64,000 bases of DNA. Origin: Candidatus Melainabacteria bacterium. Its GTDB lineage: Bacteria > Cyanobacteriota > Vampirovibrionia > Obscuribacterales > Obscuribacteraceae. The notes beneath the pieces were generated by a model. The model did not search any database. It was not told the origin of the DNA and saw only the letters and a program-made list of their open reading frames with translations. Every line of letters begins with the position of its first letter. Position 1 is the stretch's first letter. The translations under genes and the position numbers were made by a program. Below, piece by piece: positions 8,414 through 16,590 of the stretch. The stretch covers positions 248,001 through 312,000 of the forward strand of contig CP064963.1 in assembly GCA_016699165.1 (NCBI GenBank), in the 5' to 3' direction.

Positions 8414-9105
8414 ATGAAAAAAGGACTCACTCATGTTGGCGTAACGAAAAGATTCGGCGCCATTTGCTCGGGCTTGAAATAGACGAGCCTTTCACGACAA
8501 GAGATTTACTTAACTATGGAAGCAGAAGTGCAATAGACAATTGCATTTACAGACTCATACAAGAAGGCATCATACACAGAATCACAAGAGGCGTATTTGT
8601 TGTAAAAAAATCAAACGGCAGACATGCACATTTCACTCAAAGAGAAGTAGCAGAAATAAAGGCTGGTGCATTTGGTAGAAAATTGCAAACTCATCCATTT
8701 AAGAAGGCAAAGGAAATTGCAATAAGACTTGGCTTAATTAAGCCGGGTCAAAAATGGATTGGTGAATGTGACGAGTTAGAAAGCACATACGAAATTAGCG
8801 GACCATCAAGCTCGTTTGTTTATGAAGGTAAAAGAATTTATTTAAAAAAGGCGACAAGGCGCAAAATACAGCTAGGCGATTCAAAAGCAGGGTTGGTAAT
8901 GCGAGCGCTTTGGTACAACGGATTTTGGAATAGATTAGTGTTAATGAGACAAGATGCGCAAAAGCTTGCTTATCAGGGATTGTATTTTGGAGATAGACGA
9001 GAGATACATCAATCTTCGGCGCTTATTCCAGCTTGGCTTAGCGACATTCTAAATCTAGAAAATAATGATAAATATATTCAGGCAAGAGCCATACTCGTGG
9101 CGTGA
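8414..9105 (+). CDS. AbiEi-like transcriptional regulator/antitoxin, start frame offset by 1 base
   Basis: The main frame runs from about 8422 to the TGA at 9105. Its N-terminal part (FTTRDLLNYGSRSAIDNCIY, then RLIQEGIIHRITRGVFVV) matches the winged-helix of AbiEi/DUF6088 type IV antitoxins: G-S-R-x-A-V-D, then R-L-x-x-x-G-x-I-x-R-x-x-R-G-x-Y/F. The only good ribosome site (GGAGG, 7 bases before ATG 8414) leads into another frame that stops after 22 codons. One extra A in the A6 run 8417-8422 would give MKKRTHSCWRNEKIRRHLLG and a 230-residue protein. So this is either an assembly error or slippage. No AbiEii nucleotidyltransferase toxin follows, so it appears solitary. DNA composition is AT-richer than its neighbours by eye. 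Confidence 0.65.
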
Positions 9106-9145
9106 GCAAAAGCAAGAGCAAGAGCAAGAGCAAGAGCAAGAGCAA
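9104..9145. repeat. Tandem hexanucleotide (GAGCAA)7
   Basis: Seven units of GAGCAA, the second reading AAGCAA. The array begins within the stop codon of the AbiEi-like gene and ends 10 bases before the stop of the convergent gene. A unit of 6 preserves frame on read-through (Ala-Arg repeats). Copy number is probably variable by slippage. Confidence 0.9.
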
Positions 9146-9155
9146 GATTCGAGAG

Positions 9156-10034
9156 CTATTTTAAAACAGTGATTATTTGTGCAAGAGAAGCTGAGCTCAA
9201 TGGTGTTAAATATTCAAAGGTCAGAAGTTGATTGATAAATTCGCCTGATTTCTTGTTTTTGAGCCAGGCGAAGTTTTCTACAAAGGGACGCAATTCGCTA
9301 GACATGTAAGTCTTGAGTGGAGCCGCTTTTAATGACGGCTCTAAAGCTGATTGGATATTTTTCAGGACGGTGTTAAATCCGTCTTCGCTTGCGCTGAAAA
9401 AATAAGGACAAACGAGCCATGCACCACTTGAATAAGTATTGAGAACATAGTCGAAATATTCTTGTTCGCGCTCAACAAATTCTTGAATGGTTGGTTGCTT
9501 TTCTGGATCCAGACCGTTTTTAGCAACACGTATTTGTTCGGCTACATTGAATTCTTCCGACCACAGATTTTCTTTACTGATAGGGGTGGCAAGAATGAGC
9601 GAACCGTAATTGGTGGCATCAAATAAAGCGGGCGAGGACGAGGGGGCTGGTGGAGAGGAGAAGGAGGCAAGCGATGAAGGATCGGAAGTAGCGGTAAGTG
9701 AGGGGATGCCGCTACACAAGCCTACATGTTGCAGTAATGCACCCATTTGATCACTTAGAGTTTCGGCATCTATAAATGAAGAGCGCGGAACGATGCCCGA
9801 TTCTACAAGAGCTGGAGGACATTGTTTGGAGGGAAGAGAAAGTCCCATGTAAAAGTCTTTTTGATTATTGATTGAGAGGCTTAAATAAGCAATGCTACAG
9901 TTATTTTTTTGCAGACCAAAAAGCTGGTCTACAAGCATGTTTTGCTCTGTTGCAGCGGTTCCTTCAATTTTTAGAAATTTGAGATCTTGAACCGCCCATG
10001 TCTCAAGTTCTCCTACGTCTAATTCTTGATCCAT
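9156..10034 (-). CDS. Hypothetical cytoplasmic protein
   Basis: 292 residues, no signal peptide or membrane segment, acidic, with an Ala/Ser/Pro-rich stretch in the middle (~residues 122-136) that looks like a linker between two domains. The second half has aromatic-rich motifs (REQEYFDYVLNTYSSGAWLV). I do not recognise a family. It lies 59 bases downstream of the ABC exporter gene on the same strand and may be transcribed with it. Its proline/serine linker and two-part layout recall phage-resistance or secretion accessory proteins, but nothing specific supports that. Confidence 0.5.
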   Translation of the reverse strand: MDQELDVGELETWAVQDLKFLKIEGTAATEQNMLVDQLFGLQKNNCSIAYLSLSINNQKDFYMGLSLPSKQCPPALVESGIVPRSSFIDAETLSDQMGALLQHVGLCSGIPSLTATSDPSSLASFSSPPAPSSSPALFDATNYGSLILATPISKENLWSEEFNVAEQIRVAKNGLDPEKQPTIQEFVEREQEYFDYVLNTYSSGAWLVCPYFFSASEDGFNTVLKNIQSALEPSLKAAPLKTYMSSELRPFVENFAWLKNKKSGEFINQLLTFEYLTPLSSASLAQIITVLK

Positions 10035-10092
10035 AACCCCTAAATTCTTGATTTATTCAAATACAATTCAAATTTAAACTAAATTTGCCCAA

Positions 10093-11889
10093 TTATGACA
10101 TGTTTGCTCGATAAAGTCTGGCATAAGCGCCACCTGCCAACAGGAGTTCGCTGTGAGTGCCTCGCTCCACAATTGAGCCGTCTTCAATTACATAAATACA
10201 ATCGGCGTTCATAATAGTCGAAAGTCTATGTGCCACCACGAGAGTGCTTCTTCCTTGCATCAAAGGCACAAGAGCCGCCTGAATTGCAGCTTCATTTTCA
10301 GTGTCGAGTGAACTTGTTGCTTCATCTAGAATTAGAATTTTTGGGTCTTTGAGTAAAACTCGCGCCATGGCAAGACGCTGTCTTTCGCCGCCACTGAGCT
10401 TGTGTCCGCGTTCGCCTACAATTGTTTTATATCCGTCTGGAAGACTTGAAATAAATTCGTGAATGTTTGCTGCCTTACATGCTTGAATAAATTCATCTTC
10501 GCTTGCTTCTTCGCGAGCATACTTAAGATTAGCCAGGATGGTGTCATGAAACAAATATGTTTCCTGCATCACGATTCCAATGTGGCTGCGTACCGAGGTG
10601 CGAGTGATGTCATTTATATTAATAGAATCTATCGAGATGGCGCCAGAATCGGGGTCGAAGAGGCGCGGTAACAATTGAGCAATTGTAGACTTGCCCGCAC
10701 CAGACGGTCCTACAATTGCCACCATTTGGCCGGGGTTTATTTCAAAAGACAAATTGCGCACACCGCGATTGGTGCCAGGATATACAAACGTGACGTCGTC
10801 GAAGCGAACAGCACCGTCTGTTTCTTTTAGCACTATAGCCTCGGGCGAATCTTGCTCTTCGCTCATGTCTAAATAATCGAAGATGCGCTCGAATACAGCT
10901 AGTGCGCTTACAACTTGTATTTGTACGCCAGCAAGCGACGAAACAGGAGTGTAGAGTCTGCCTAAAAGAGCCACAAAACTTACAAGCACACCCACTGTGA
11001 CACCATGATTAATTGCAAGCCATCCGCCTAATAACCAGATCGCTGCAGGTCCTGCTGTAATCATTACTGTAATCGCCATCAAAAACCAGCGTCCAACCAT
11101 GGCGACATTGACTTCCAGTTTCATCAAGTCATCGGCTAGATTGAAAAATCTTTTGCGCTCGAGATCTTCTTTCACAAACGATTTAACAAGAACAATGCCT
11201 GAGACAGACAGGGTTTCTTGAGTGGCTGCGTGCATCTCGTCGCGTTTAGATCTTGTTCGCTTGCGTGCGTCATACATGCGTCTGCCTACCGGCCATAGTG
11301 GCAACACCATAAGCGGTATCAATACCAAGGATAGTGCCGCTAGTCGGACGTCTAAAGCAAAAATTGCAAATAGAGTGGTGATAATAATCAAGACATTTGT
11401 CATGATTGCCACCATAGTCATGGTCACAACCGAATCAACTGCTTCGACATCGTTTGAGACCCGATTCATGATTTCGCCAGTTTTAGTGGAGGCAAAAAAT
11501 GAAAGTGGCATATGATGCAAGTGCGTAACAAGTCTTGTGTGCAGGTCGCGAATGATACTCTCGCCTACAAAGGAACCTAAATATCCTTGATAGACGCCAA
11601 TCAATCCCGAAACAAGGGCAGAGGCGAGCATCAGACCTACATCAAGCAATAAAAGATTGAAATCGTTTTTGGGAATAGCTTTGTCTATAATCGACAAAGT
11701 GAGCAGTGGCGGCATCAAGCCAAGCATTGAAGTGGCGGCAATGCAAATAGTTATTTGCACTTCTTGCCAAATGTAAGGACGAAAAAGTCCGCTTAAACGG
11801 CGCCAATCAACCCGCCGCTTGAGCTTTTGCTTCTCCGGGTTATACATACTGGACCACATTAAGTGGACTGGGGGCGAACCGCTGAACAT
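10093..11889 (-). CDS. ABC exporter, fused permease/ATPase (MsbA/BmrA type)
   Basis: 598 residues: six-helix type I exporter membrane domain (~residues 30-320) fused to a nucleotide-binding domain. Walker A GPSGAGKST is near residue 393, the signature LSGGERQRLAMARVLL near 498, Walker B ILILDEATSSLD follows, and the switch His is in VVAHRLSTI. Works as a dimer exporting lipids or drugs. The start may be ATG 11889 or an internal Met (residue 11 or 15); the conserved part starts after those. Substrate cannot be read from sequence. The hypothetical gene at 9156 follows it. Confidence 0.93.
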   Translation of the reverse strand: MFSGSPPVHLMWSSMYNPEKQKLKRRVDWRRLSGLFRPYIWQEVQITICIAATSMLGLMPPLLTLSIIDKAIPKNDFNLLLLDVGLMLASALVSGLIGVYQGYLGSFVGESIIRDLHTRLVTHLHHMPLSFFASTKTGEIMNRVSNDVEAVDSVVTMTMVAIMTNVLIIITTLFAIFALDVRLAALSLVLIPLMVLPLWPVGRRMYDARKRTRSKRDEMHAATQETLSVSGIVLVKSFVKEDLERKRFFNLADDLMKLEVNVAMVGRWFLMAITVMITAGPAAIWLLGGWLAINHGVTVGVLVSFVALLGRLYTPVSSLAGVQIQVVSALAVFERIFDYLDMSEEQDSPEAIVLKETDGAVRFDDVTFVYPGTNRGVRNLSFEINPGQMVAIVGPSGAGKSTIAQLLPRLFDPDSGAISIDSININDITRTSVRSHIGIVMQETYLFHDTILANLKYAREEASEDEFIQACKAANIHEFISSLPDGYKTIVGERGHKLSGGERQRLAMARVLLKDPKILILDEATSSLDTENEAAIQAALVPLMQGRSTLVVAHRLSTIMNADCIYVIEDGSIVERGTHSELLLAGGAYARLYRANMS

Positions 11890-11930
11890 GATAGGTATTA
11901 TAATTTGAAAACAGAGCGAAGGAGTGCCTT

Positions 11931-12377
11931 ATGGCGTACTATCACATTCAAAAATTACCGGAGAAGTGGCTTTACACAGCTAGCGCTGCAAGCTTCCTCC
12001 TGGGCTTAACTCCTCCTGGCATCCTGGCTAAAGTGGCAATGATGGGACTTCTTGGCGGAATTACCGCCTCAATGAAGAGCATGACTATCGCAATTGATGA
12101 AAACAACCTTCAATTCTGGTTTGGCGATGGTCTGTTCAAGAAGAAATATTCACTTGACGACATTGTTTGCGCCAGTCAGTATCGCTTGCGACCAATTCAA
12201 GGCTGGGGCATTCACTGGATCGGCACAGGTTGGCTTTATAACGTATACGGTCTTGATGCCGTCGAAATTACGATGAAAAGTGGCAAACGCATTTATCTGG
12301 GCACTGACACATCGGAAGAGCTTGCTCGCACAATCAACGATAGTTTGGGCGTGGCTGAAATAGTCAAAGAAGACTGA
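11931..12377 (+). CDS. Small membrane protein, PH-like
   Basis: 148 residues with one or two hydrophobic segments at residues 15-48, then a beta-rich part (IAIDENNLQFWFGDGLFKKK, then a WxxYNVYGLDAVEI strand and GKRIYLGTDTSEELARTI). The strand order resembles bacterial PH-like domains found on small membrane proteins. AAGGAG lies 6 bases before the ATG. It is divergent from the ABC exporter and convergent with the ABC-F gene. Function unknown. Confidence 0.65.
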   Translation: MAYYHIQKLPEKWLYTASAASFLLGLTPPGILAKVAMMGLLGGITASMKSMTIAIDENNLQFWFGDGLFKKKYSLDDIVCASQYRLRPIQGWGIHWIGTGWLYNVYGLDAVEITMKSGKRIYLGTDTSEELARTINDSLGVAEIVKED

Positions 12378-12394
12378 GCACTAAGACTGAAAAA

Positions 12395-14245
12395 TTAGCT
12401 ATTTTGCAGCATTTCCAATTCTTGCCAGCGCTCAAATAGCGATTCAAGCAATTTTCTTTGCTTTTCCTCTTCTTTAGAAAGTTCCTGTAAGCGGACAAAA
12501 TTGCTTTGCACTTTAGGATCGTGCATCTCTTTGCCTATAGATTCAAGTCGCGCTTCAGCCTGTTCGATTTTTTCGGGTAGTTCGGCTAAATCTTTTTTTT
12601 GCGATCCGCTCAGATTATTTGAAGTTCGTTGTGGTTTAGCTGTCTCTGGTTTAGGCTGGTCTGGAATTTTGTCCGATTTGTCTGATTTTTCTGTTTTTGA
12701 TTTTTTTTGCTTTTCAAAAATATATTTGCATTGATCAAAGTCGGCAAAATAGTCGACACCACCTGTGCCATCAAGAGCCATAATGCAATTTGATACCGTA
12801 TCCAGCATCATGCGATCGTGAGTGACAAGAATAATGGCGCCGGGAAATTCTTCCAGGCTTTCTTGCAATACTTCCAAAGACGGGATATCTAAATCGTTTG
12901 TAGGTTCGTCTAAGATCAAAATATCGGCTGGCTGAAGCATCAAGTTTGCAATTAAAATGCGAGCTTGCTCACCACCAGATAGATAACTGACAGGCATCGC
13001 CAGTTGCTGCGGGTCGAACAAGAAGCGCTTTGCCCATGTAGCCACGTGAATTGAGCGCCCCTGGTAGACAACAGCATCTTCGCCAGCCTGGCAAAGAGCT
13101 TGTTTGAGCGTCAGTTTTTGATCTATTTGATTTCTGTTTTGATCAAACCAGACCATTTTTAGTCCGTCTGCTCTTTTGACTGTGCCTGTGGTGGCATCTT
13201 CTTTGCCGAGTAATACTTTTAAAAGAGTGGTCTTGCCTGAGCCGTTTCTACCAACTAAACCAACGCGAATACCTTGTCTTAGGACTAATTCCATGTCTTT
13301 AAACAAGACTCGATCGTCAAAAGATTTGCTTACATCTTTGGCACTTAGAAGTTCTTTAGTCTTGCGATTGGTGGACTCGAATTCGACCCCCATTTTGCTT
13401 GCCATGGCGTTGCGTTGTTTTACTTCCGCCAATTCGTCCATGAGCTTGCCAGCGCCTTCTATGCGATGCTTAGACTTGGTCTGGCGTGCGCGCGCGCCAC
13501 GAGACAACCATTCCATCTCGCGTCTCATCTGACTTGCAAGCGCCGCCTCTAAATGGGCTTGTTGCGCTTCCATTTCTTGTTTGGCTAGAAGATAGGCTGT
13601 GTAATTGCCTTTCGACTTGATAAAGCCTTGAGGAAATCTAGGGTTCAATTCCATTACAGAAGTACAGACACCCTCTAAAAAGGCTCTGTCGTGGCTGATT
13701 AAGACAAAAGACATGGTGCGCTGTTTTTGTGAAGCAATTCTTTTAAGAAATGCTTCGAGCCACAAAACACCCTCTAGATCTAGATGGTTAGTAGGTTCAT
13801 CTAATAGAAGTAAATCGGGCTTTTTTACTAAAGCGCAAGCAAGCGCCAATCTTTTTTGCCAGCCACCAGAAAGTTTTGCAGCTTCAGCATCTTTATCGGG
13901 AAAGCCTATTAAAGCAAGGGTCGAATCAATAGCTGCGTCGCGCTCGTGATCAGAAAAAGATTCGCCTTGCGTTTCTTTTGTAACAAGCTCCATAATGCTT
14001 GGACCCGGCTCATATTTCTGATGCTGAGCAAGATATGCAACCTTCAAATTCTTGCGTGTTGCAAGCGATCCAGCGTCTGGCTCTGTTATTCCAGCCAGAA
14101 TTTTAAGAAGCGTTGACTTGCCCGCTCCGTTTGGTCCAATCAAGCCAAGCTGCTCACCATCCTCGATTGCAAAGGACAGCTCGCGGAAAAGAGGACGGCT
14201 GGCGTAACTCTTAGTTATAGACTGGCAGTTGATCAGTATTCCCAT
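12395..14245 (-). CDS. uup: ABC-F family ATPase, Uup-like
   Basis: 616 residues with two ATPase domains and no membrane part. First Walker A GPNGAGKSTL, signature SGGWQKRLALACAL, Walker B LLLLDEPTNHLD; second GRNGSGKTTL, LSGGEQARILIANLM, ILILDEPTNDLD. A Lys-rich linker leads to a C-terminal coiled coil (~residues 545-612), the arrangement typical of Uup, which acts on ribosomes or branched DNA. There is no ribosome site before ATG 14245; instead TATAAAAT lies about 7 bases upstream, so a leaderless message is possible. Divergent from a second ABC-F gene 38 bases away. Confidence 0.9.
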   Translation of the reverse strand: MGILINCQSITKSYASRPLFRELSFAIEDGEQLGLIGPNGAGKSTLLKILAGITEPDAGSLATRKNLKVAYLAQHQKYEPGPSIMELVTKETQGESFSDHERDAAIDSTLALIGFPDKDAEAAKLSGGWQKRLALACALVKKPDLLLLDEPTNHLDLEGVLWLEAFLKRIASQKQRTMSFVLISHDRAFLEGVCTSVMELNPRFPQGFIKSKGNYTAYLLAKQEMEAQQAHLEAALASQMRREMEWLSRGARARQTKSKHRIEGAGKLMDELAEVKQRNAMASKMGVEFESTNRKTKELLSAKDVSKSFDDRVLFKDMELVLRQGIRVGLVGRNGSGKTTLLKVLLGKEDATTGTVKRADGLKMVWFDQNRNQIDQKLTLKQALCQAGEDAVVYQGRSIHVATWAKRFLFDPQQLAMPVSYLSGGEQARILIANLMLQPADILILDEPTNDLDIPSLEVLQESLEEFPGAIILVTHDRMMLDTVSNCIMALDGTGGVDYFADFDQCKYIFEKQKKSKTEKSDKSDKIPDQPKPETAKPQRTSNNLSGSQKKDLAELPEKIEQAEARLESIGKEMHDPKVQSNFVRLQELSKEEEKQRKLLESLFERWQELEMLQNS

Positions 14246-14283
14246 GGTAAGATTTTATATTCTGCAGATAGGAAACCCAATCG

Positions 14284-15996
14284 ATGTTGCGACTTGATCG
14301 CATTAGTAAAATTTATCCCAACGGCGAAGCGCTGAAAGATATCAGCTGGGAAGTCAAAAATAAAGAGCGTATTGGGCTTGTTGGCGCCAACGGCTGTGGC
14401 AAAACTACCCAATTTAAAATTATTACTGGTGAAATTGAGCCTTCCACCGGACAGGTTTTTATGCCTAAGGGTGCGCGCATCGCTTATCTCAGCCAAGAAT
14501 TTGATTTTATTCAGGAAAACACCGTTCGCGACGAGCTTTTGCGCGCTTTCGACGAAGCGTACCAAATTCAAATGAAGTTACACGAAGTGCAACATCAATT
14601 AGAAACAGCTCAGGGAGACGATTTAGACAGAGCTATCAGACGTCTTACCCAGTTGCAGCACGAATTCGAACACATAGATGGATACGCTTTAGAGCGCAAA
14701 GTAGACAAAATACTGCCTGAAATCGGTTTCACTATGCAAGATGCCGACAGACTGGTCTCCACTTTTAGTGGCGGCTGGCAAGTAAGAATCGGTTTTGGCA
14801 AAGTGATGTTGCGCCAACCAGATTTTCTTTTGCTCGACGAACCGACAAACCACATTGATATCGAAACAATTGAATGGCTCGAAGAATATCTGACCAAGCA
14901 AGATGTTCCAATGGTAATCGTCTCGCACGATAGGCAATTCCTGGACAAAATTTGCACCAAAATTGTAGAAATTGAATTCGGCGTATCAACTACTTATGCC
15001 GGCAACTACACTTATTATGTGACTACAAAAGAAGAGACGAAACTGGCTCAGCAATCAGCCTTTGAGCGTCAACAAGAAGAATTAGCTAAACAACAAGTAT
15101 TCATCGATAGATTTAGAGCCAGTGCCACCAGATCGACTCAAGCCAAATCTAGAGAAAAACAATTAGACAAAATAGAACTTATCGAAGAACCTGATGAAGC
15201 GGCCAAAGTATTGCGCTTCAAATTCCCTCCCTGTCCCAGATCTGGCAAGACTGTCGCCGAAGTAAAAGATCTCAGTCACGCTTATGGTGACAACATTCTA
15301 TTTATGGATGCCAACGTAGAAATTGAGCGTGGTGACAAAATTGCACTAATCGGACCAAATGGTGCTGGAAAATCGACCTTGCTCAGATTCCTGATGGGCA
15401 AAGAACAGCCCAACGAAGGCGTCGTTAAAATGGGAGATCACAATATCTTCCCAGCTTACTTCGAGCAGAATCAAGCCGAAGCTTTAGACCTGAACAAAAC
15501 TCTGCTTGAGACAATTTCAGATGAAGTGCACAACTGGAAAGATTCTGAAATCAGAGGCTTGCTTGGACGTTTCTTGTTTGGTCAAGACAGCGTGTTTAAG
15601 TACGTGCGCGAATTATCCGGTGGAGAAAAAGCGCGTCTTGCGCTTGCAAAAATGTTAACTGGTACGGCAAACTTTTTGGTATTGGACGAACCTACAAACC
15701 ACTTAGACATACCGGCTAAAGAGACTCTTGAAGAGGCTCTTCGCAGTTTTGAAGGTGCTGTTGTTGTGGTATCACACGACCGATATTTTATTAGTAAAAT
15801 CGCGAATAAAATAATCGAAATTCAAGACGGTGAATTCAAAGTTTATCCAAGTAATTATGAATATTACTTGGAAAAGAAAGCGCAAGAAAAAGCGCATCAA
15901 AAGTCGCTCAAAGAAAAACAAGCTCACGAAGCGCATCTAGCCGAAAAGCGCGCCAAACAAAAAGCAAAAGAACAGGCACGACGCGACAAGCTATAA
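14284..15996 (+). CDS. ABC-F family ATPase (translation-factor type)
   Basis: 570 residues: two ATPase domains with Walker A GANGCGKTTQ and GPNGAGKSTL, signatures TFSGGWQVRIGFG and LSGGEKARLALAKML, and both DEPTNHxD Walker B motifs. Between them is the interdomain linker that in ABC-F proteins reaches the ribosomal peptidyl-transferase centre. A basic C-terminal helix (~residues 525-570, Lys/Ala/Glu-rich) follows. Closest in feel to the EttA/YkpA-type groups rather than Uup. Possible role in relieving stalled ribosomes; exact subfamily uncertain. Ends at a clear terminator. Confidence 0.9.
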   Translation: MLRLDRISKIYPNGEALKDISWEVKNKERIGLVGANGCGKTTQFKIITGEIEPSTGQVFMPKGARIAYLSQEFDFIQENTVRDELLRAFDEAYQIQMKLHEVQHQLETAQGDDLDRAIRRLTQLQHEFEHIDGYALERKVDKILPEIGFTMQDADRLVSTFSGGWQVRIGFGKVMLRQPDFLLLDEPTNHIDIETIEWLEEYLTKQDVPMVIVSHDRQFLDKICTKIVEIEFGVSTTYAGNYTYYVTTKEETKLAQQSAFERQQEELAKQQVFIDRFRASATRSTQAKSREKQLDKIELIEEPDEAAKVLRFKFPPCPRSGKTVAEVKDLSHAYGDNILFMDANVEIERGDKIALIGPNGAGKSTLLRFLMGKEQPNEGVVKMGDHNIFPAYFEQNQAEALDLNKTLLETISDEVHNWKDSEIRGLLGRFLFGQDSVFKYVRELSGGEKARLALAKMLTGTANFLVLDEPTNHLDIPAKETLEEALRSFEGAVVVVSHDRYFISKIANKIIEIQDGEFKVYPSNYEYYLEKKAQEKAHQKSLKEKQAHEAHLAEKRAKQKAKEQARRDKL

Positions 15997-16030
15997 AAAA
16001 GCGCCCTCCTTGCGGAGAAGCGCTAAATTT
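15995..16030. terminator. Bidirectional intrinsic terminator
   Basis: Stem of AGCGC...CTCC, loop TTGC, GGAG...GCGCT (16000-16024). It is preceded by an A6 run and followed by AAATTTTAT, so it can end transcription of the ABC-F gene and of the convergent gene at 16047. Confidence 0.75.
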
Positions 16031-16046
16031 TATAACTTGTACAGTT

Positions 16047-16382
16047 TTAACTGACGGCTTGAAGTATCGGTTTGATTAAATACGACACTCTTGCTTCGTG
16101 TCTAAATTCTTCGCTGATGGCTTTGGCAATTGATTTGCGCGCTTCTTTTGGAAAATTGGTGTAATAAACAGTAAGAAGCATTTTGCCAGGCAGGCGGTGT
16201 TTGATTTCATCAAACTTCACTCTGCTAGCCCATTTGCGCAAAGAATCTCTTTCTCCGCATCTCAATAGTTTGTATTCGTTGTCCACGAAATGCAAAATCG
16301 CGTACACGCCAGATTCGTCTTTCATGTCGTCAGGTTCTACAAACGGCCCTTCGAATTCAAATAGTCCTAAGTAAATTGACAT
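16047..16382 (-). CDS. Small hypothetical protein, possibly GIY-YIG-like fold
   Basis: 111 residues. SGVYAILHF, then a short loop and LLRCGERDSLRKWASRV, have the spacing of a GIY-YIG strand pair and following helix, but the catalytic Tyr/Arg/Glu set is not clearly complete. No membrane segment or signal peptide. Monocistronic, ending in the shared terminator at 16000. It could equally be a plain hypothetical; nuclease activity should not be assumed. Confidence 0.5.
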   Translation of the reverse strand: MSIYLGLFEFEGPFVEPDDMKDESGVYAILHFVDNEYKLLRCGERDSLRKWASRVKFDEIKHRLPGKMLLTVYYTNFPKEARKSIAKAISEEFRHEARVSYLIKPILQAVS

Positions 16383-16441
16383 AAGGTGCTCCTGGGATAC
16401 TCTCGCTTCTGTTGTATTCAGTCGGCTACACTGCTTGATTG

Positions 16442-16519
16442 CTATGTAGCATGCTGAAGCCCTGTCATGTCCAGAAATAACTAAATATTGCTTTACATTG
16501 CTTAATAATACTATGTAGC
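16442..16519. repeat. Direct repeat CTATGTAGC, two copies 69 bp apart
   Basis: CTATGTAGC occurs at 16442-16450 and 16511-16519, each followed by RTG, in the 208-bp region between the divergent genes at 16382 and 16591. With G in front, the first copy is a near-palindrome (GCTA-TG-TAGC). Could be paired regulator sites for the PBP promoter; chance is not excluded. Confidence 0.3.
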
Positions 16520-16590
16520 GTGTCGACTACTATACTCCACTCATATAGAGTTTTTGAAATGTGGATATCCTTATATAAGGAAGTGAATGA

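Noticed and set aside
9104..9145. CRISPR-like array
   Set aside because: Units are 6 bases with no spacers; a plain tandem repeat. No cas genes in the window.
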